Source: Caldilinea sp. (GTDB taxonomy: Bacteria > Chloroflexota > Anaerolineae > Caldilineales > Caldilineaceae). From it: a stretch of DNA of 11,140 nucleotides. This document shows, piece after piece, positions 1 through 8,057 of this stretch (positions are counted from its first letter, which is position 1; every line of letters starts with the position of its first letter). Position numbers and translations under genes: made by a program. The notes under the pieces are model-generated. The model was given only the letters and a program-made list of their open reading frames with translations, was not told the origin of the DNA and ran no database searches. The stretch spans positions 1 through 11,140 of the forward strand of contig JAPLGY010000187.1 of the NCBI GenBank assembly GCA_026389955.1. The letters are read 5' to 3'.

Positions 1-1
1 G

Positions 2-1375
2 GCAGATGGCGCTGTAAAGAATACGCTGTGTACTGTGGCCGATCTGCTCTCTGCCACAGTCTGTTTGCATCAGAATGCCCTCACGGCAATGCTGGAGCCC
101 TCCGAGCGGGCGTGGAACGGTTCTGCGAGGCTCACTGGCTATTTGCAAGGCCTGTCTGGCGTCTATCGGGCGATGGGGTTGCAGGCGTCTGGCCGTTTTT
201 CGGAAGCAGAACAATGGCTTGGGGAGCTGTTGAGGGGCCCCTATGCAGGGGTCGACAGTGCAAGTCTTCGGCTCCGTTTTGCCTTGATTTGTCTCTATCG
301 AATGGATGGTGACTTGCAGAAGGGGCAGGCTGCGGCGCAAACGCTGTTGACAGACAGCCTTTCCGGACGTTTTCGGATCATGGAGTGTTGGGCTCGTGTA
401 CTTTTGGGGACCATCGCCTATGAGCAGGGGGATTTGTCAGCCGCAGCCGGGCATTTCGCCAGCGGTGCTGAGCTGATGTTTATTGCCAATGCGGCTGCGG
501 TTCGGGAGTGCCTGGCTGGCCTCTGTCTGACACAGATCAACCAGCAGCGGCTGGTGGAGGCGGCAGCTTCGCTGGAGCGCATGCGCGTGTTTCGCAAGGG
601 CGGTCCTGACAAGCTTGCTGAGTCTTTGTCGGCGCGTCTGGCGTTGGCCAACGGCGATGGGGAGCAGGCGTTGCGATGGGCAAGGGCTGTCGAACCGGGT
701 GAAACCCCTCCCCGGCTCTACTGGCTGGAGGTTCCGCTGTTGAGTGCGGCGCGCATTCTGATGGAGTCGGAGCAGCCTGCCCTGCTGGAGCGAGCTCGCT
801 ACCTGTTGCAGCAGGTAGCCCAGTGGGCAAAGTGCAGCCACTGTCGTTGGCGAATGCTGGAAGTTGCTGTGCTGCAGGCGATCGTCTGCGAAAAATTGGC
901 AAGGACCTTCCAGTCGAGAGCTGTCGCAGGGACGGTGTCGGTCGCGCTGCACCAAGAAGCCCTGGACAGGCTTCGGTATGCGCTCCCGGTTGCAGTGCCG
1001 TTGGGGTTCCGGCAGTTTTTCCGAGCTTGCCCCCAGCTGCTTCCGCAGTTGCTGAAACAGCTGGCGGAAGAGCCCGATCTCGCTCTCTGGATCGACCTGA
1101 TTTCTGAAAAAGTTGTGCAGGAACGGCCCACACAGGCCAGAAAACGGAGTGCGGCGGCCAGGCCTGCAACCTTTGAGCTGAGTCTGCGCGAACAACAAAT
1201 CATTGCCCTGCTGACTCAAGGGTTGACCAACCGCCAGATCGCCGAGAGAATCTGGCTGTCTCCGAACACAGTCCGCAACTACATCGTCAACATCTGCAAC
1301 AAACTTGGCGTAGACACCCGCCAAGAGGTGGTGATGCAGAGCCTGCAACTGGGCATTGTTGCGGAAGATCTGTAA
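2..1375 (+). CDS. MalT-like LuxR-family transcriptional regulator, C-terminal part (5' end outside window)
   Basis: The reading frame is open from base 2 to the TAA at 1373-1375, so the gene very probably begins upstream. A GTG at 35 is the first start-like codon, but similarity to the next gene continues upstream of it. Most of the visible protein is alpha-helical repeat, Ala/Leu-rich and TPR-like, of the kind that carries the sensor function in MalT-type STAND regulators. The C-terminus (about nt 1178-1360) is a LuxR/GerE helix-turn-helix with the motifs TNRQIAERIWLSPNTVRNYI and NKLGV. It aligns along its length with the downstream regulator: AAVRECLAGLCLTQI against SAVRECLVGLALAQI, and AQWAKCSHCRWRMLE against AHWARQQSCGWKVLE. 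By analogy, the missing N-terminus should hold a P-loop ATPase domain. The ligand and target genes cannot be read from the sequence. It could also be a free-standing HTH/TPR protein starting at 35, which I think less likely. Confidence 0.88.
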   Translation, partial: ADGAVKNTLCTVADLLSATVCLHQNALTAMLEPSERAWNGSARLTGYLQGLSGVYRAMGLQASGRFSEAEQWLGELLRGPYAGVDSASLRLRFALICLYRMDGDLQKGQAAAQTLLTDSLSGRFRIMECWARVLLGTIAYEQGDLSAAAGHFASGAELMFIANAAAVRECLAGLCLTQINQQRLVEAAASLERMRVFRKGGPDKLAESLSARLALANGDGEQALRWARAVEPGETPPRLYWLEVPLLSAARILMESEQPALLERARYLLQQVAQWAKCSHCRWRMLEVAVLQAIVCEKLARTFQSRAVAGTVSVALHQEALDRLRYALPVAVPLGFRQFFRACPQLLPQLLKQLAEEPDLALWIDLISEKVVQERPTQARKRSAAARPATFELSLREQQIIALLTQGLTNRQIAERIWLSPNTVRNYIVNICNKLGVDTRQEVVMQSLQLGIVAEDL

Positions 1376-1488
1376 TCTGACCCGAAAAGACTGAACGCCT
1401 AAAGCCCCTTTCTCAAGATCCCTGCTCAGTGTGCCCGGGTTGGGCAGACAACGGCAGATCTCCCCAGACTAGATTATCCAGCATCTCC

Positions 1489-1545
1489 TTGAAGGGTACA
1501 GATGTACTGTAGAACGGCTGTATGGCCGTGCTATAGTATGGCCGG
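1489..1545 (+). promoter_or_regulatory. Candidate promoter/operator of the second LuxR-type regulator
   Basis: TATAGT at 1532-1537 could be a -10 element, with a weak -35 TGTAGA at 1508-1513 (spacer 18). A 9-base direct repeat, GTATGGCCG, lies at 1520-1528 and 1536-1544, bracketing the -10. ACGGC (1514-1518) and GCCGT (1525-1529) form an inverted repeat, and TACAG (1497-1501) pairs with CTGTA (1507-1511). Repeats overlapping a promoter suggest a regulator-binding site, possibly for one of the flanking LuxR proteins. The promoter match is modest and the operator role is inferred. Confidence 0.4.
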
Positions 1546-1606
1546 TTATTGCAAAAACATGGAACGAAGCCGGAGAGATTGTGTGGCCTGGATGGAGACA
1601 ACGAAG

Positions 1607-4363
1607 ATGATGTGCAGCCAACAGCCCCCCGTCGACAACCAAAACCGTCAGACTGTTTTGGTGCAAAGCCGTTTGAATCCTCCCGCTTTGCCTGATATCC
1701 TGGTGGGCCGGTCGCGGATCCAGAGTCGGCTGGCTCTGATTCCTGACCACAAATTGACACTTCTGACCGCGCCGACAGGGTACGGAAAGACGACTGCCGT
1801 CCTGTATTGGATCCAGCAGCAGGGAGTACCGGCGGGGTGGCTGACGTTCCTCAACGCCCAGGACAATCTTTTTACATTTTTGATTTATCTGGTGGCCTCG
1901 TTGCAGCGTTTGTGCCCTGGTCTCTGTGAGAAGACAGAGCAGTTGGTGCACGGTGGACAGGCGCCCGAGTCGATTCTGCTGATGACGTTGGTCAACGAGT
2001 TGGCTGGCCTGCCGCAGCCAGTTGTGCTCGTACTAGACGGCTACGACCATGTCGGCGATCGTTCGATCCACGACTTTGTGGCGGCATGGGTCGAGGACTT
2101 GCCAGCGACTGTGCGGCTGGTGATGACGACGCGCACGAAACCGTCCTTGCCTCTGTCGCGTTGGCGGGCGCGCAGAGAACTGGCCGAACTCCAGGCCGCA
2201 GATTTGTGCTGTGATGAGGCGGAAACTGCAGAGCTGGTGGCGGCCTGGTCGGATGCCCCAGTCACTGCGGCCGCGGTCCGGACAATCTACGAGCGAACCG
2301 AAGGGTGGATTGCCGGTGTCCAGCTGCTTGCCCTCTCCTTGCAGAGAATCTCCTCGGAGCAGGTGGTTGCGCTGCTGGCCCAGCCCAGCGACGCTTGTTT
2401 GAAGGTAGAGTGGCTGAACGAATTGGTTGTCGGCCAGTCCCCCGATATCCAGGAATTTTTGCTGAAAACTGCCGGGCTGGATCGGTTTTGTGCGTCGTTG
2501 TGTGCAACGGTGCTGGCGGATGAGGAGGGCAGGAGCCCCGACATAAGCGCCAGCCAGGCGATCCTCGATCGCCTGATGGCGGGGGGCTTGTTTCTGAATA
2601 TGTTGGATGAAAGTGGAGAATGGTTTCGATATCATCCGCTGATCGCAGATTGGCTACGCAGCAGGCAGCAGGTCAACCAGGGGATGTTGAAACGGTTGTA
2701 CCGGACTGCTGGCTGCTGGTTTGCAAGCCGTGGATTGGTAGAGGAGGCAGTGCAGTATTTGCTGGCCAGTGGCCAGGCCGACCGGGCGGCTGTGGTTGCG
2801 GCGGACTACGCCCAAGAAGCGCTCAATCTGGAGAATTGGCCGCAGATCGAGCGTTGGCTGGCTCTGTTGCCCGACGAAGTCGTGATGGCAACGCCAGCCT
2901 TGTTGTTGGCGCGGGGCTGGGTGCTGCAGTTTCGTTCTGCCTTCTCCTCCCTCTCCGATCTACTGCAGCAACTTGCAGGCCTCCTGGAAGGTGGTGGTGC
3001 AGAGAGCAGCGGCGATGCAGCGGCGATGCATGGGCAACTGGCTGTGCTCAATGCAGTGCTCTGGCACCACCACGGCGATCTGGCTGCAGTGCTCACTTAT
3101 GCGGAGAGTGGGCTGGATCAGACCCCCGGGCACGCCCGGTATGTCAGAGGTCTGGCCTGTTTTTTGCGGGCGATGGCGCTGCATGCCCTGGGGCGCACGG
3201 TCGAAGCGGAAGGGTGGCTGAAGGATCTGCTGCGCAGCCAGGCTGGCCAGGTGGACACCTTCACGTTATGGGGACAGTTTGCGTTGGCCACGATCTACCG
3301 GCTGAACGGCGAACTGGTCAAAAAGCGGGAACTGGCAGAGCAGATGCTCTTTGACGCCCAGGCACAACACTTCCATGTCGCTCAAGGGTGGGCCTATGCC
3401 TATCTTGGGTATTGTGCCTACGAGTCCAATGAACTGGAGCTGGCGGCCAGCTACTACGCGCACGGCGCCGATCTTGTCTTTCTAGCCCACACCAGTGCTG
3501 TGCGCGAATGTCTGGTGGGGCTGGCCCTGGCGCAGATCGCTTTGGGGAACAATGTGGCAGCAGCGGCCGCTGAGGTCAGGTTGGCCAGCCTGCTCGCCGA
3601 CAAGACGGCTGACCTGCAGGCGCTCAGCGCGTCTCTGGCAGTGGCGCGAGGAAATTTGGACGCTGCCCGGCGCTGGGCAGAGGGCTTTGTGGTCAACACG
3701 ACACAGCCGTTTTTGTGCTGGCACCAGGTGCCAATGCTCACAGCGGCCTGGATCGAGGTAGCTGTGGGAACTCCGGCTGGCCTGCAGCGTTCGCTTGTCC
3801 TGCTGCATTCGACAGCCCATTGGGCACGGCAGCAGTCTTGTGGCTGGAAAGTGCTGGAGTGTGAGCTGTTGTATGCGTTGGCGCTGCAGAGACTGGGCGA
3901 GCAGCTGGCTGAACCCACAATCTGTGCAGAGGGTCGGAAGCTGTTTGCCGATGGGGTGGAGCGGGCATTGGCGCTGGGGTTTCGCCGGCTGTTGTTGGAT
4001 TTGGGCGCTGTCTGCCCGGAGGTCGTGTACCGCTGGGCAGAGCAATATCCTGCGTTGGGACGCCGGGTAGGAACGTGGCTGGACTGGACGACAGCTGTCG
4101 TCGCAGAGCAGCCCCCTGCGGCCTCCAAGCCAGCAGAGATCCAGGTGCTGCTGTTGACCGACCGGGAGCGCGAGCTGCTCGTTCTGCTTGTGGAAGGGAA
4201 GAGCAACCGGCAGATTGCTGAGAAGCTCCATCTATCTGTGTATACCGTTCGCAACCACCTGGTCCACATCTACAAAAAACTTGGGGTGAGCACGCGTTAC
4301 GGTGCTGTGGCGCGTTGTCTCAAACTCAAGCTGGGGTATCCGAGCGCTGCCAGGCGAACATGA
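1607..4363 (+). CDS. MalT-like STAND/LuxR-family ATP-dependent transcriptional regulator
   Basis: Complete MalT-type regulator of about 918 residues (E. coli MalT is about 900). Residue numbers count from the ATG at 1607. The family binds an inducer and ATP, oligomerises and activates promoters from the cytoplasm. Walker A is PTGYGKTT (about 56-63) and Walker B is VVLVLDGYD (about 140-148, Asp145). A sensor-type segment, VMTTRTKPSLPLSRWRAR, follows at about 173-190. The middle (about 360-830) is helical/TPR-like. The C-terminus (about 849-908) is a LuxR HTH with SNRQIAEKLHLSVYTVRNHL and KKLGV. I chose ATG 1607 because GGAGA lies 8 bases upstream and the family's N-terminal motif (VLVQSRLNPPALPDILVGR) begins soon after. 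GTG 1583 behind GGAGAG is a real alternative. The frame is open from 1502, but starts at 1502 or 1538 would lie at or before the predicted -10. It is a tandem paralogue of the preceding gene; its ligand and regulon are unknown. Confidence 0.93.
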   Translation: MMCSQQPPVDNQNRQTVLVQSRLNPPALPDILVGRSRIQSRLALIPDHKLTLLTAPTGYGKTTAVLYWIQQQGVPAGWLTFLNAQDNLFTFLIYLVASLQRLCPGLCEKTEQLVHGGQAPESILLMTLVNELAGLPQPVVLVLDGYDHVGDRSIHDFVAAWVEDLPATVRLVMTTRTKPSLPLSRWRARRELAELQAADLCCDEAETAELVAAWSDAPVTAAAVRTIYERTEGWIAGVQLLALSLQRISSEQVVALLAQPSDACLKVEWLNELVVGQSPDIQEFLLKTAGLDRFCASLCATVLADEEGRSPDISASQAILDRLMAGGLFLNMLDESGEWFRYHPLIADWLRSRQQVNQGMLKRLYRTAGCWFASRGLVEEAVQYLLASGQADRAAVVAADYAQEALNLENWPQIERWLALLPDEVVMATPALLLARGWVLQFRSAFSSLSDLLQQLAGLLEGGGAESSGDAAAMHGQLAVLNAVLWHHHGDLAAVLTYAESGLDQTPGHARYVRGLACFLRAMALHALGRTVEAEGWLKDLLRSQAGQVDTFTLWGQFALATIYRLNGELVKKRELAEQMLFDAQAQHFHVAQGWAYAYLGYCAYESNELELAASYYAHGADLVFLAHTSAVRECLVGLALAQIALGNNVAAAAAEVRLASLLADKTADLQALSASLAVARGNLDAARRWAEGFVVNTTQPFLCWHQVPMLTAAWIEVAVGTPAGLQRSLVLLHSTAHWARQQSCGWKVLECELLYALALQRLGEQLAEPTICAEGRKLFADGVERALALGFRRLLLDLGAVCPEVVYRWAEQYPALGRRVGTWLDWTTAVVAEQPPAASKPAEIQVLLLTDRERELLVLLVEGKSNRQIAEKLHLSVYTVRNHLVHIYKKLGVSTRYGAVARCLKLKLGYPSAARRT

Positions 4364-4379
4364 AGCTCTGTGTGGAGCT
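4364..4379. other. Short inverted repeat between convergent genes
   Basis: AGCTC (4364-4368) and GAGCT (4375-4379) form a 5-bp stem with a 6-base loop in the 15-base gap between the regulator stop and the convergent hydrolase stop. Neither strand has a clear T-run after it, so it is at best a weak bidirectional terminator. Confidence 0.2.
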
Positions 4380-5344
4380 CAGCTGGTGTCTGGAGGGTGG
4401 TCGGGGTGCTGGATGATCGCACAGAGAGTCGCCACTGTCCGCTCCAAATGGGAGCGTGCCCCTTCTGCGGGGGGGGTGCGGTCCAGGTAACCGCCGCGCC
4501 CGGTGTGATCCATGCCCTCCATGCGGAGGATGGAGGCGCGTCCTTGGCGCAGGGCACGGTTCCATTCGGAGCTGGCCATCCAGGACCAGCGCCCCGGCAT
4601 GAGCAGACGCCAGATCTGGGCTTTGTCGCGGCTTCCCCAGAGATGAAAGGTGTGGCTGGCTGCCAGCAGGCCGGGGTCGCTGCTGAAAATTCCCCCCAAA
4701 GAGATGACATAAATGGGAGATTTTGTCCATTCGCGCAGGTAGGTGGCGGCACCGATGGCGATCTGGCCGGCGCCGCTGTAGCCGATCAGAAAGATTGGCA
4801 CCTGGCTTTCTGGGTCGAAGTGGTAGCGCATCACCGTGTCCAACATCACTTCTGCCATTGCCTGGTTGTAGATTGGCCCGTACCGTTTGTCGGCAGCGAT
4901 GGCGACTTGCAGCATGTTGCGGATGTTGATCAGATAGCCGGCCAGGGCGGGCCCTTCGAGCTTGCGGCGCAGCGCCCACTGCCACAGCCCTGCAAACAGT
5001 GGCTGACCGGTGAGGGCCAGGTTGTTGACCGAATAGGGGAAGATGTTATCGATCACGGTGGCGTGGGGCAGCTGCTGGCGCAGCCGGTCGATCAGGCCTT
5101 GTTCGCGATAGCTGAGTGTCTGGCCTGAGACGCGACCGATGCCCGAGAGGAAGAGCACATATGCGGTGCTGGTCTGGGCTGGAGGGGCGGTGCTGGTCGG
5201 CGCTGCTGCATCGTAGTAGATGGCATCCCCGAACCAGCCGGCCCACCAGCCTAGCGTCTCCAACGGGGTTAAAGAGGCCCAAAAGAGCAAAATGAGCACG
5301 GCTGCTACCGGCAGCAACAGCAGGTCAGTCCAGGAAGTGGCCAT
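4379..5344 (-). CDS. Membrane-anchored alpha/beta-hydrolase-like protein
   Basis: A 321-residue protein read from an ATG at 5344. One N-terminal hydrophobic segment (about residues 6-24, [19 protein letters not shown]) should anchor it, with the rest probably outside the cytoplasm. The nucleophile-elbow motif GYSGAG places a Ser at 190. Asp240 in WGSRDKA and His280 in [12 protein letters not shown] are the plausible remaining catalytic residues, in the usual Ser-Asp-His order. An earlier segment, YVLFLSGIG, resembles a strand and oxyanion-hole region. The substrate is unknown; a lipid, ester or envelope polymer is possible. The frame is open further upstream (to 5464), but that would place a Cys/Arg-rich stretch before the membrane segment and overlap the preceding gene by 140 bases. 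The ATG at 5344 overlaps the upstream Yip1-like gene by only 20 bases, which fits coupled translation; I see no good Shine-Dalgarno site. Confidence 0.85.
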   Translation of the reverse strand: MATSWTDLLLLPVAAVLILLFWASLTPLETLGWWAGWFGDAIYYDAAAPTSTAPPAQTSTAYVLFLSGIGRVSGQTLSYREQGLIDRLRQQLPHATVIDNIFPYSVNNLALTGQPLFAGLWQWALRRKLEGPALAGYLINIRNMLQVAIAADKRYGPIYNQAMAEVMLDTVMRYHFDPESQVPIFLIGYSGAGQIAIGAATYLREWTKSPIYVISLGGIFSSDPGLLAASHTFHLWGSRDKAQIWRLLMPGRWSWMASSEWNRALRQGRASILRMEGMDHTGRGGYLDRTPPAEGARSHLERTVATLCAIIQHPDHPPDTS

Positions 5345-6068
5345 CGGCTGGCGGGTGGGTCTTGTGTGTTTTTCTGCGCACAGGGGTGAGGCGAACGGCA
5401 CGGCGGCGGGTTTCCAACTGCTGGTACCAGTTCTGCACCTGGTGCAGGCGCAGGCGGGCCACATCTTCCAAACGAACCGTGAGGGGGACTCCGGCAGCCC
5501 GGTGCTGCAGCCAGGCTTGCAAGAAGAGAATGGGTCTGCCGACCGTCCGGCGCAGTGCCTGCATCAGCACCCAGCCCAGCCCGGAGACAGACAAGGCTTG
5601 CCAAAGTTCCAAGCCAAGGCCCGCCTGTAGAGCCACGACGATGGCTGTCATGCTCCAGAGCGACAGAAACCCCCAGATCAGATTGCCCAGATAGGGGGTC
5701 AGCTCAAAGAAGGCAAAAAGCTGGGGGGCGTAGGCCAGCCCGACCACGGCTGCGACCTGCTGCCAGGTCTGTCTTTGTGGGAACAGCAGGCTGCCTAGCA
5801 GCCAGATAGTCGAGACCCAGAGCAGGTATCCGACGATATGGCTGGCAATCGCGATCGACAGCGCCAGCACAAATCGGCGCGGTCTCACCCGGTTGAGAAA
5901 GAGCACCACGCTCTGGCCCAACGACCCAGAGACACCCGCCAGCAGCACGATCGACAGGGCATAACGCAACGCCAGGGCGGGTTGCTCCGACAGACGATAG
6001 ATCGATGTATCCAGACGCCAGGAGAGGCGCAACGTATCCAAAAATTTGGGCAGCTCAATCTCAGACAT
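5325..6068 (-). CDS. Yip1-family-like multi-pass membrane protein
   Basis: A 247-residue integral membrane protein. A hydrophilic N-terminus (about 1-35) is followed by five or six hydrophobic segments: about 37-58, two within 66-97, about 104-126, 129-150 and probably 157-171. A basic cytoplasmic-type tail (about 175-247, rich in Arg/His/Gln) follows. The pattern [19 protein letters not shown] and then [13 protein letters not shown] resembles the bacterial Yip1 domain (Pro in mid-helix, aromatic cluster). I assign this from memory of the family, so it is a fold-level call. Bacterial Yip1-domain proteins have no settled function. The ATG at 6068 starts transcription divergent from the CapA-like gene, and the 3' end overlaps the hydrolase start by 20 bases, so the two probably form one transcript and may act together at the membrane. 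Confidence 0.8.
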   Translation of the reverse strand: MSEIELPKFLDTLRLSWRLDTSIYRLSEQPALALRYALSIVLLAGVSGSLGQSVVLFLNRVRPRRFVLALSIAIASHIVGYLLWVSTIWLLGSLLFPQRQTWQQVAAVVGLAYAPQLFAFFELTPYLGNLIWGFLSLWSMTAIVVALQAGLGLELWQALSVSGLGWVLMQALRRTVGRPILFLQAWLQHRAAGVPLTVRLEDVARLRLHQVQNWYQQLETRRRAVRLTPVRRKTHKTHPPADGHFLD

Positions 6069-6221
6069 AGTGTGCGTCGACCAGCGACTGTGGCAGGGTT
6101 GACTGCCTTCTAGTATACTGTGTTTCTGGCTGGATTGAAACTGGGCGTGGAGCCAGTGCCCTTATCCTGGCGGGCAGGAAGGGGCTCTGTACAAACGGTG
6201 AAGGAAGGTGTCGGTTTTGTG
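6069..6221. promoter_or_regulatory. Divergent control region between Yip1-like and CapA-like genes
   Basis: The 8-base palindrome AGTATACT (6112-6119) supplies a TATACT -10 hexamer on both strands. On the minus strand it sits 17 bases after TTTCAA (revcomp of 6135-6140), a fair promoter for the Yip1/hydrolase pair with a leader of about 40 bases. On the plus strand the matching -35 would be the weak TGGCAG at 6091-6096 (spacer 17). The inverted repeat GGCAG-GGTTGA-CTGCC (6092-6107) overlaps that -35 and may be an operator. Overlapping divergent promoters imply that the two units are expressed in competition or are co-regulated; this is inferred. Confidence 0.45.
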
Positions 6222-7967
6222 ATGTGGACCGGAAAAAAGTCTCAGTGGGTTGTGGTGCTGGGGGCATGCGCAGCGATTGGATTGGGGGTCGTACTGGTGG
6301 TGCAGGCTCTGTCTCTTTGGCTGCTTCCACCCGTGCCTCCGGTCACCGATCGGACGGGGACACCGTCTGCGTCATCGGCGACGGCCGTGCCGACGCCAGT
6401 GCCGACGCCAGTGCAGACGGCCGTGCAGACGACGCCAGTGCCAACGCCAGTGACGGTGGCTTTTGACCCCAGCGTTCCGGCTGCGCTGCAGAAGGCGCTG
6501 TTGGCGCCAGCCATCGACCGTCTGCAGGTGGTGACCGGGCCAGCGGCGCTGCGTGTTGACACAGAGGATTTCCCGGGCGCTTCGCGCCTGTACACTGTGA
6601 CGTTTGCGGCGGCTGTGCGATTTGACACTGTGGAGCCTGCTGTCGGCTGGGAAGCCCTGCGTGCGTTGTGGTCTGGGGCTTCTGTGGAGGAGCCTCTCCG
6701 TGCTTCTCTTCGTGCGACCGGGACGCTTGCTGTGCCCTGGCGTGCGGTGGCTGTGTTGACAGAGACACTGCCGTTGTTGACGCAGGTACTGGGTGATCCG
6801 TCGCCAGCGGTGGCTGGTTATGCGACCCAGCCTGAGCTGGTCGAGGCGGTCTGGCAGGGGCGTACGACGCTGGCGATTTTGCCGTTTGACCAGCTGGAGC
6901 CCAGGCTGGCTGTGCTGGCGGTAGACGGCCAAAATCCAGTGGAAAACAGTGCTCATTTTGACCCGGCCCGTTACCCTTTGGTGGCCTATCTCTACGCGCA
7001 GGGGGCTGCACGTCCGCTGCTGGCTGACCTGCCGTCGAACAACCGCAACCCGGCGCTGCTGACTGTGCTGACCATGACTGGGGTGACTGCGCTCTGCCGC
7101 ATGACCGCTGCGCAGATCGAACAATTTGGGCCTGCCTGGCCTGCTGCTGTGGTCGGGCCTGAGCTGGCCCGCGCTGACATCACCCACATCAGCAACGAAG
7201 TGCCTTTTGTCGAGGGGTGTGCGGTCAACACCAACCCAGAAAATTTTAATTTTTGCAGCAAACCAGAATATATGGAGAGTCTCTGGGCGTCGGGCGTGGA
7301 CATTGTCGGGATGACTGGGAACCATCAGAACGATTTTGGGCGTCAGAATGCTGCTGCGTCGTTGGCGCGCTACGAGGAATGGGGGATTCCTTATTATGGG
7401 GGGGGCAAAAATCTGGACGAGGCTTATGCGCCCCTCTATCTTGAGCACAATGGGAACCGGCTGGCTTTTCTGGGGGCGAACAGTTACGGACCGGCGATGG
7501 CCTGGGCGACTGCTGTGCTGCCTGGTGCCGCCCCCTTTGATCTGGCCATCCTGTCGGCGACGATCCGCGCCATCAAACAACAGAACCGGGCGGATCTGGT
7601 TTTTGTGGAGCTGCAGTACCAGGAGAGCTACGACGTGCAGCCGCTGGTCGATCAGCGGTTGGATTTCAACGCTCTGGTGCGGGCTGGCGCCGATGTCGTG
7701 ACCGGTGTCCAGAGCCATGTGCCCCAGGCCATCGAATTTACCGAGGGCAACCTGGTGCTCTTTGGGCTGGGCAACCTCTATTTCGACCAGATGGGGGCGC
7801 AGGCCACGCGCGAGGGGATGGTGGTCAAGCACACCCTGTATGCTGGCCGCCATCTCAGCACCCAGATTTTGACGACTCTGCTCTACGACTACGGCCAGCC
7901 ACGTTGGAGCACACCGGAGCAGCGTGCAGCGTTGCTGGAACGGGTGTTTGGTGCCAGCTTCTGGTAG
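6222..7967 (+). CDS. CapA-family (metallophosphatase-fold) membrane-anchored protein with N-terminal solute-binding-like region
   Basis: A protein of 581 residues from ATG 6222. The frame is open from GTG 6120, but AAGGAAGG (6201-6208) lies just upstream of 6219/6222, the 6120 start would fall on the predicted -10, and the basic MWTGKK then leads directly into a membrane anchor (about 7-37). A Pro/Thr-rich linker (about 45-78) follows. Residues about 80-280 resemble a periplasmic-binding-protein-like domain ([30 protein letters not shown]); this is weak. From about 284 to the end it is CapA-like: SNEVPF (324-329), TGNHQNDFG (365-373), [15 protein letters not shown] and GVQSHVPQ (495-502). CapA/PgsA proteins take part in poly-gamma-glutamate or capsule export, but many members are uncharacterised. 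The usual first motif GDxMLGR reads GVTALCR here, lacking the metal-binding Asp. No pgsB/pgsC genes are present, so polyglutamate synthesis is not supported. Confidence 0.87.
   Translation: MWTGKKSQWVVVLGACAAIGLGVVLVVQALSLWLLPPVPPVTDRTGTPSASSATAVPTPVPTPVQTAVQTTPVPTPVTVAFDPSVPAALQKALLAPAIDRLQVVTGPAALRVDTEDFPGASRLYTVTFAAAVRFDTVEPAVGWEALRALWSGASVEEPLRASLRATGTLAVPWRAVAVLTETLPLLTQVLGDPSPAVAGYATQPELVEAVWQGRTTLAILPFDQLEPRLAVLAVDGQNPVENSAHFDPARYPLVAYLYAQGAARPLLADLPSNNRNPALLTVLTMTGVTALCRMTAAQIEQFGPAWPAAVVGPELARADITHISNEVPFVEGCAVNTNPENFNFCSKPEYMESLWASGVDIVGMTGNHQNDFGRQNAAASLARYEEWGIPYYGGGKNLDEAYAPLYLEHNGNRLAFLGANSYGPAMAWATAVLPGAAPFDLAILSATIRAIKQQNRADLVFVELQYQESYDVQPLVDQRLDFNALVRAGADVVTGVQSHVPQAIEFTEGNLVLFGLGNLYFDQMGAQATREGMVVKHTLYAGRHLSTQILTTLLYDYGQPRWSTPEQRAALLERVFGASFW
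6387..6449 (+). repeat. 12-base imperfect tandem repeats in the CapA-like linker
   Basis: GTGCCGACGCCA occurs at 6387-6398 and again at 6399-6410. It is followed by a diverged copy (6411-6422), a 15-base variant (6423-6437) and GTGCCAACGCCA (6438-6449). The array encodes the VPTP-type linker after the membrane anchor. Copy number could vary by slippage. Confidence 0.8.
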
Positions 7968-7977
7968 CCGAATTGCT

Positions 7978-8007
7978 TTGTCGATCGCCGCAGAGACGCT
8001 GTATAAT
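7978..8007 (+). promoter_or_regulatory. Sigma70-type promoter for the Dsb-cytochrome-pth operon
   Basis: TTGTCG (7978-7983) and a consensus TATAAT (8002-8007) are separated by 18 bases in the 90-base gap after the CapA-like gene. The predicted transcript start, around 8014, leaves a leader of about 45 bases before the ATG at 8058. This is the best promoter match in the window. Confidence 0.7.
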
Positions 8008-8057
8008 GGATTTTCATCTCTGGGACGACACTGTTGAAAAGTTCGAAAGGACAGCGT

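Noticed and set aside
437..1348. Open frame of about 300 codons on the minus strand inside the first regulator
   Set aside because: The + strand frame encodes a clear LuxR-type protein with motifs; the antisense product is compositionally biased and lacks any domain.
1432..1446. Hairpin TGCCC-GGGTT-GGGCA after the first regulator as a terminator
   Set aside because: The stem is only 5 bp and no T-run follows, so an intrinsic terminator is not supported.
3454..4269. Ser/Arg-rich minus-strand open frame opposite the second regulator's C-terminus
   Set aside because: It is a shadow of the HTH and helical-repeat coding sequence, with no credible start context or motif.
6099..6119. TTGACT (6099-6104) as the -35 of the TATACT -10 on the plus strand
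   Set aside because: The spacer would be only 9 bases, too short for a sigma70-type promoter.
6222..7967. Poly-gamma-glutamate synthesis locus
   Set aside because: Only a CapA-like protein is present; no PgsB ligase or PgsC partner is encoded nearby, and the first metal motif is altered.
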